DNA from: Elymus sibiricus
Lineage: Eukaryota > Streptophyta > Magnoliopsida > Poales > Poaceae
Assembly: GCA_039707655.1 (NCBI GenBank)
Contig: CM077664.1
Span: forward strand, 121,680,485-121,744,484
Length of the DNA: 64,000 nt
Reading direction: 5' to 3'
Part shown: positions 63,723 to 64,000 of the stretch, piece after piece
Position numbering within the stretch: the stretch's first letter is position 1
How the letters are laid out: each line of letters opens with the position of its first letter
Program-made: the position numbers and the translations under genes
Notes under the pieces: generated by a model
Told to the model about the DNA's origin: nothing
The model's input: the letters and a program-made list of their open reading frames with translations, nothing else
The model's database searches: none

Positions 63723-64000
63723 CTAGGTTACCTCAACGGGGATATGCATCTCCCCAACAATAAGAGTTTCATATCTCTTTTTAATAGTGGGAAGAGGAAT
63801 TTGGAAACTTCCAATAGTAATTGTCGGAGTCTTTTCAATAATATGAATACCATTTACTTGAAATTGTTTCTTCGGAAAGTGAACCGTGTGTTCATTACCA
63901 TTGATATGAAAAGTGACCTTGCTTTTGTTGCAATCAATAACAGCCCCTGCAGTATTCAAAAAGGGTCTACCAAGGATAATTGACATGTTGTCATCCTCGG
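63723..64000 (-). CDS. Athila-type protease, C-terminal part (partial, runs off the window)
   Basis: The minus-strand frame is open to the window edge and ends at TGA/TAA 63723-63725. MSIILGRPFLNTAGAVIDC matches the protease block PIIFGRPFLNT of F. It is followed by KVTFHINGNEHTVHFP. The catalytic Asp lies beyond 64000. In F this region leads into RT; here the frame simply ends (PVEVT), so the pol part is missing. Confidence 0.8.
   Translation of the reverse strand, partial: EDDNMSIILGRPFLNTAGAVIDCNKSKVTFHINGNEHTVHFPKKQFQVNGIHIIEKTPTITIGSFQIPLPTIKKRYETLIVGEMHIPVEVT

Larger units (their letters stand above)
58373..64000 (-). mobile_element. Element B: Athila-type Ty3/Gypsy, 5' part outside the window
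   Basis: On the minus strand: protease end (64000-63723), spacer with hairpin, ATHILA-type ORF (62976-61915), polypurine-like tract, 2.1-kb spacer, polypurine tract, 3' LTR (59776-58373). RT, RNase H and integrase are missing between protease and the ORF. It interrupts the ORF of A. The duplication would be GTTGC at 58368-58372, but the other side is not in the window. Confidence 0.82.

Overview
The window is intergenic heterochromatin from a large grass genome, almost certainly a Triticeae species (wheat, barley or a relative). No host gene can be supported. Nearly every base belongs to LTR retrotransposons nested inside one another. The assignment rests on the element types seen together: a Sirevirus with palindrome-rich LTRs, BARE1/Angela-like Copia LTRs, Athila-type Gypsy elements whose LTRs begin TGATACGTC, Tat-type Gypsy elements with an antisense ORF, a Cassandra LTR carrying 5S-like sequence, and a Stowaway element. 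I use my own labels below. Family names are from memory and approximate.

Layout. C (1-15673, +) is a chromovirus-type Gypsy truncated by the window start. Its integrase is split by M (1004-10804, -), a Sirevirus-like Copia with gag and an envelope-position ORF but no recognisable pol; target duplication CTTGT. C lies against T1 (15674-21303), an old Tat-type Gypsy remnant with a + strand accessory ORF and a - strand reverse transcriptase. T1 also holds a 36-bp Stowaway, a 648-bp Harbinger-like element, a 343-bp tandem duplication and a solo Cassandra LTR. A (21304-23475 and 56813-58372, -) is an Athila-type element. T2 (23476-56812, -; duplication ACATC) is inserted in A. T2 is a Tat-type element with gag, pol and a + strand antisense ORF. 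F (24609-45899, +; duplication GCGCC) is an Athila-type element inserted after the third codon of that ORF begins. K (29783-40796, +; duplication ATTAT) is a rearranged three-LTR Copia between the RNase H and integrase of F. B (58373 to beyond 64000, -) is another Athila-type element inserted in the ORF of A.

The nesting order is T1 > A > T2 > F > K. It agrees with my rough by-eye LTR divergences: T2 about 5% (sampled), F about 2.4%, K about 1.2%, and M about 0.8% on the separate C branch.

How the parts work together. Each element supplies LTR promoters with visible TATA boxes, a tRNA primer site, a polypurine tract and gag/pol proteins. M has two long open frames; F, T2, C, T1 and A have broken pol or ORF frames; K has almost no coding capacity despite young LTRs, so it probably moved using proteins of relatives. 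The most interesting signals are: (1) an LTR-like hairpin-plus-TATA module inside F just ahead of its 3' ORF, with a parallel hairpin in B; (2) the K concatemer, whose structure can be read to single junctions; (3) the antisense ORF of T2; (4) a Sirevirus without pol whose palindromes also fill the gap where pol is missing.
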